Under the pieces are notes generated by a model. That model saw nothing but the letters and a program-made list of their open reading frames with translations. It was not told where the DNA came from and did not search any database. A program made the position numbers and the translations under genes. From the NCBI RefSeq assembly GCF_900113945.1, contig NZ_FORG01000023.1, positions 1 through 64,000 of the forward strand: a stretch of 64,000 bases of DNA, in the 5' to 3' direction. Of this stretch, positions 60,333-64,000 are shown piece after piece. This DNA comes from Xenorhabdus mauleonii. Its GTDB lineage: Bacteria > Pseudomonadota > Gammaproteobacteria > Enterobacterales > Enterobacteriaceae. Numbering within the stretch: position 1 is the first letter of the stretch; each line of letters starts with the position of its first letter.

Positions 60333-62039
60333 TTACCCTTTCAGGAATTCAACAACATTTTCCAGTTTCAGCAATTGCTTGTCGCTGTTGCGACGACATT
60401 TGTATTCGATCTCGCCGTTATCAAGATTGCGATCGCCGATAACCAGAGTGTGTGGTACACCAATCAGTTCCATGTCGGCAAACATAACACCCGGACGCTC
60501 TTTACGGTCATCAAAAATCACGTCGATACCGCTGGCACGTAAGTCAGCATAGAGTTTCTCTGCAACTTCTTTCACTCGGTAAGATTTGTGCATGTTCATT
60601 GGCAGAATGGCAACTTGGAACGGTGCAATGGCATCAGGCCAAATAATGCCACGATCGTCGTGATTCTGTTCAATTGCAGCAGCAACGATTCGGGTTACGC
60701 CGATACCGTAACAGCCCATCGTGACAACCTGATTTTGCCCATCTTCATTCTGTACTGTTGCTTTCAGCGCATCTGAATATTTAGTACCCAATTGGAAAAT
60801 ATGACCCACTTCAATGCCACGTTTGATTAGCAGGGTTCCTTTCCCGTCTGGGCTGGCGTCGCCTTCGACGACATTACGGATATCTGCAATTTCTGGCAGT
60901 GGTAAATCACGTTCCCAGTTAATGCCGAAATAATGTTTATCATCAATGTTGGCACCGGCGCCAAAATCACTCATGACGGAAACGCTACGGTCAATAATGA
61001 CAGGCATTGGCAGGTTGACTGGACCCAGAGAGCCGGGGCCTGCGTTCACGATGGCACGAATTTCTTCTTCAGTTGCAAATGTCAGAGGGCTGGCAACCAA
61101 CGGTAATTTTTCCGCTTTGATTTCATTCAGTTCATGATCGCCACGCACCAACAGAGCAACTAATTTGTGTCCGCTTTCTTCGGCAGCATGGACCATCAAT
61201 GTCTTGACGGTTTTTTCAATTGGCAGATTGAATTGTTCAACCAGTTCTGCAATGGTTTTTGCATTTGGTGTATCCACCAGACGCATTTCTTCCGCTGGTG
61301 CCGAACGTTCTTGAGATGGCAACACTGCTTCTGCCAATTCAATATTCGCTGCGTAGTTGGACTCGGTAGAAAATACGATATCGTCTTCCCCACTTTCTGC
61401 CAGCACTTGGAATTCATGGGAAGCGCTGCCACCGATAGAACCGGTATCTGCCAGAACTGGGCGGAAATCCAGCCCAATACGAGTAAAGATTTTGCTGTAA
61501 GCGTCGTACATCTTATCGTAAGTTTCTTGCAGGGATTCTTGGGTTGTGTGGAAAGAGTATGCATCCTTCATAATAAATTCGCGGGAACGCATCACACCAA
61601 AACGTGGGCGGACTTCATCACGGAATTTGGTCTGGATTTGGAACAGATTCAACGGAAGCTGTTTGTATGAAGTTACCTCATTACGCACCAGATCGGTAAT
61701 GACCTCTTCATGGGTTGGCCCCAAAACGAAAGGACGTTCACCGCGATCGACAAAACGCAGCAACTCCGGGCCATATTGTTCCCAACGGCCGCTTTCCTGC
61801 CACAAATCTGCGGGCTGAACTACCGGCATGGAAACCTCAATCGCTCCTGCATTATTCATCTCTTCACGAACAATGTTTTCAACTTTCTTCAACACACGAA
61901 CACCTGTCGGCATCCAGTTGTATAGACCTGAAGCGAGCTTACGGATCATTCCGGCACGAAGCATCAGTTTATGACTGACTACTTCAGCATCAGCAGGCGT
62001 CTCTTTTAAAGTAGAGAGCAGATATTGGCTAGTACGCAT
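60333..62039 (-). CDS. proS: Prolyl-tRNA synthetase
   Basis: ProS charges tRNA(Pro). The 568-residue bacterial-type enzyme has class II motifs (motif 2 with [14 protein letters not shown], motif 3 with [16 protein letters not shown]), an inserted editing domain that removes Ala-tRNA(Pro) and a C-terminal anticodon domain. E. coli has 572 residues. It is followed downstream by the nlpE terminator. Confidence 0.96.
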   Translation of the reverse strand: MRTSQYLLSTLKETPADAEVVSHKLMLRAGMIRKLASGLYNWMPTGVRVLKKVENIVREEMNNAGAIEVSMPVVQPADLWQESGRWEQYGPELLRFVDRGERPFVLGPTHEEVITDLVRNEVTSYKQLPLNLFQIQTKFRDEVRPRFGVMRSREFIMKDAYSFHTTQESLQETYDKMYDAYSKIFTRIGLDFRPVLADTGSIGGSASHEFQVLAESGEDDIVFSTESNYAANIELAEAVLPSQERSAPAEEMRLVDTPNAKTIAELVEQFNLPIEKTVKTLMVHAAEESGHKLVALLVRGDHELNEIKAEKLPLVASPLTFATEEEIRAIVNAGPGSLGPVNLPMPVIIDRSVSVMSDFGAGANIDDKHYFGINWERDLPLPEIADIRNVVEGDASPDGKGTLLIKRGIEVGHIFQLGTKYSDALKATVQNEDGQNQVVTMGCYGIGVTRIVAAAIEQNHDDRGIIWPDAIAPFQVAILPMNMHKSYRVKEVAEKLYADLRASGIDVIFDDRKERPGVMFADMELIGVPHTLVIGDRNLDNGEIEYKCRRNSDKQLLKLENVVEFLKG

Positions 62040-62151
62040 AGTAAGTTTCCATTGGATAGCAAATTGCTTTTGGGTGACAAGCGATTGCCACCCAACCCAG
62101 AAAAAAATAAGCCACTAGTTTACCAGCGAGCTTGCGATGTCTAAAGGGGTT

Positions 62152-62859
62152 TTAGCGGCGTTCGATAGAAACCACTTCTGTCATGGTGTCGTGAACCAAC
62201 CAGCGGACATTAAAATCCAGAATATGAACAGCGTATATCCTGTGTTTTTGCTCTTTCTTGCGATAGGCCGGACGAGGATCTTGAGCCAGAACTTGGCAGA
62301 TAAAACGCCGTAAATGAGGATAATTGCCTTGATGGGATAAAAGTTGGCATTCCGCTTCTGTTGAGAAACCCACTGCCATATTCGCTTCTGGCGCTGATTG
62401 GGCAAAACCCGCCTTGGCCTCAGGATGTGCTTCGGCAAAAGGCAGGTAAGGTTTTATATCAATGACAGGTGTCCCATCTACCAAATCTAAGCTGCCAAGC
62501 TCCAGAATGACTCGATTGTTTTTGCATTGAATATCTTTCAATTCGACTAATGACATCCCAATCGGGTTCGGACGGAAAGTTGAACGGGTTGCAAATACAC
62601 CCATTTTGGCATTTCCGCCTAAACGGGGAGGGCGTACCAAAGGGTTCCAGCCACCATCCATGGTTTGGTGAAAAATAAAAATAATCCACAAATGGCTGAA
62701 TTGTTCTAACCCGCGTACTGCATCGGCTTGATTAAAAGGCGCAAGTAACTCTAGCTGACCTGTTCCATCTTCCACGAGGCCAGGTTGACGGGGGATAGCA
62801 AACTTCTCTTTATAAGGAGAATGAATGGTTCCTATTTGTGTAAAATGAAAATCGGTCAT
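62152..62859 (-). CDS. trmO: tRNA (adenine(37)-N6)-methyltransferase TrmO
   Basis: TrmO (TsaA/YaeB) methylates t6A37 to m6t6A in tRNA(Thr). The 235-residue protein has the SAM-binding beta-barrel with IGTIHSPYKEKFAIPRQPG, RPPRLGGNAKMGVFATRS, RPNPIGMSLVEL and LDLVDGTPVIDIKPY. It lies between proS and rcsF as in E. coli. Confidence 0.94.
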   Translation of the reverse strand: MTDFHFTQIGTIHSPYKEKFAIPRQPGLVEDGTGQLELLAPFNQADAVRGLEQFSHLWIIFIFHQTMDGGWNPLVRPPRLGGNAKMGVFATRSTFRPNPIGMSLVELKDIQCKNNRVILELGSLDLVDGTPVIDIKPYLPFAEAHPEAKAGFAQSAPEANMAVGFSTEAECQLLSHQGNYPHLRRFICQVLAQDPRPAYRKKEQKHRIYAVHILDFNVRWLVHDTMTEVVSIERR

Positions 62860-62887
62860 GAGTGCCTTTTAATAGCGGTTTGAATAA

Positions 62888-63274
62888 TTAATTATTTGTC
62901 GTCAACAGGGCTGAACCTTCACAAATGGCAACTTGGTAACAACCTTGACCAGATAAAATTGCACATTGATGAAGTAAGACTGCATTGGCATTTAAGGAAG
63001 CTGCTTTTGCCAGCATGCTTTGGCGAGCGCTGGCAATACTTGCAGGGGGATCTTGCAGTGTGCTGCGGCAGGATTCGCCAGCAACAACACCTAAATCTTT
63101 AAAGGGTGAACCTGAAAACTCATCCGTTTTGGTATACAGGCGGACATTATACGGTGCATTGTTTTTCTTGACTGACGGGTATTGCGCTTGTTTTTCCGCC
63201 TTATCAACGGGAGTTGTGAGAGAAGTACAGCCAACCATAAAGAGCGCCATGAAACAGATAGATAACACACGCAT
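62888..63274 (-). CDS. rcsF: Outer-membrane stress lipoprotein RcsF
   Basis: RcsF senses envelope damage and activates the Rcs phosphorelay through IgaA. Start 63274 (MRVLSICFMALFMVGC) matches E. coli; a TTG one codon earlier is also possible. The lipobox gives acylated Cys16. The four cysteines of the folded domain (GESCRSTL, LHQCAILSGQGCYQVAICEG) can form the two non-consecutive disulfides known for the protein. Confidence 0.92.
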   Translation of the reverse strand: MRVLSICFMALFMVGCTSLTTPVDKAEKQAQYPSVKKNNAPYNVRLYTKTDEFSGSPFKDLGVVAGESCRSTLQDPPASIASARQSMLAKAASLNANAVLLHQCAILSGQGCYQVAICEGSALLTTNN

Positions 63275-63440
63275 CAAAGTGGATCCTTATATTGATAATG
63301 TCAGTATATAGGGGATGAATAGCTTTTAACTCTGAAACTGTATGAGACTGCAATGAACTCATTCAATTTTCTTAAAAAAATGGGTGGATATAAAAATATC
63401 CACCCGCTGATTTTAATCTTGATTGACTGAATATAAAAGA

Positions 63441-64000
63441 TTACCAGCCTTTTATCGCTCCGCCTTTGAAAACTTTCAGAGCTTCTTGTTCTACTTCTGG
63501 AGATTGGTATGCTTTCACGAATTTTTGTACGTTTTCAGCGTCTTTATTGTCTTCACGGCTAACGATAATGTTTACGTAAGGTGAATCTTTATCTTCAACA
63601 AAGATCCCATCTTCTTCAGGCGTCAGGCCAATCTGTCCGGCGTAGGTATTATTGATAATGGCCAGGGCAATTTTCTGATCATCCAGTGAACGCGGCAATT
63701 GGGGCGCTTCCAGTTGAACAATATCCAAGTGCTTAGGATTGCTGGTAATGTCCAGAATCGTTGGTAACAAACCAACACCATCTTTCAACGTGATTAAACC
63801 TTGTTTTTGCAATAACAACAGAGCACGGCCTTGGTTGGTTGGATCGTTTGGTATGGCAATTTGCGAGCCATCTTGCAGCTCATCCAGGGATTTAATTTTT
63901 TTGGAATAAGCCGCCATTGGGAAGATAAAAGAATTACCAACGATAGCCAGTTTATAATTGCGATCTTTTACTTGCTGATCTAAAAACGGCTTATGCTGGA
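63441..64000 (-). CDS. metQ: D-methionine-binding lipoprotein MetQ, N-terminus outside window
   Basis: The periplasmic substrate-binding protein of the MetNIQ ABC importer for methionine. The frame is open from the window edge (HKPFLDQQVKDRNYKLAIVG) to the stop at 63441, covering about the last 186 residues. KIKSLDELQDGSQIAIPNDP, LEAPQLPRSLDDQKIALA and EDKDSPYVNIIVSREDNKDAE match E. coli MetQ. The signal peptide, metI and metN lie beyond the window. Confidence 0.94.
   Translation of the reverse strand, partial: QHKPFLDQQVKDRNYKLAIVGNSFIFPMAAYSKKIKSLDELQDGSQIAIPNDPTNQGRALLLLQKQGLITLKDGVGLLPTILDITSNPKHLDIVQLEAPQLPRSLDDQKIALAIINNTYAGQIGLTPEEDGIFVEDKDSPYVNIIVSREDNKDAENVQKFVKAYQSPEVEQEALKVFKGGAIKGW

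Overview
The window reads as part of the chromosome of an insect- or nematode-associated enterobacterium of the Xenorhabdus/Photorhabdus type (Morganellaceae). This placement is inferred from enterobacterial housekeeping proteins, a prtA-inh-prtBCD alkaline protease operon, an S-type pyocin with immunity remnants, AT-rich accessory islands and many small intergenic repeats. No rRNA gene was seen, so genus and species are not proven.

Left part (1-8140): a truncated S-type pyocin with an AT-rich toxin end and a probable immunity gene, then about 1.7 kb of broken toxin/immunity scraps and an IS5-like transposase stub. Next comes a conserved block: csdA, the small RNA gcvB divergent from gcvA, then ygdD-rlmM.

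Secretion island (8238-17122): serralysin prtA, its periplasmic inhibitor inh, and the type I exporter prtB-prtC-prtD. After a fragment of a second exporter ATPase comes a divergent serralysin paralogue with an altered zinc motif, six cysteines and eroded RTX repeats.

Middle (17439-28964): xni, ppnN, queF, then an insertion holding a secreted glycine-rich collagen-like peptide and two tandem cholesterol-oxidase-like flavoenzymes, then syd, the CsrA-sequestering RNA csrB behind a perfect GacA/UvrY-type box, yqcC, truC and yqcA.

Right part (29048-64000): a second E. coli-like block joined directly to the first: yaeH-dapD-glnD, map, rpsB-tsf-pyrH-frr-dxr, uppS-cdsA-rseP-bamA-skp-lpxD-fabZ-lpxA-lpxB-rnhB-dnaE-accA (undecaprenyl phosphate, phospholipid, outer-membrane assembly, lipid A and fatty acid synthesis, DNA replication), an EamA transporter, tilS, a repeat cluster with a VapA/VapB-like gene, rof, nlpE, proS, trmO, rcsF and the start-less end of metQ.

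Two related families of 90-210 bp repeats occupy many gaps (7686, 8045, 17211, 18255, 21718, 36393, 48167, 57100, 57508, 57804). Their internal hairpins differ in sequence between copies but stay paired, the pattern expected when a folded structure is kept. No CRISPR array, tRNA or rRNA gene was seen.
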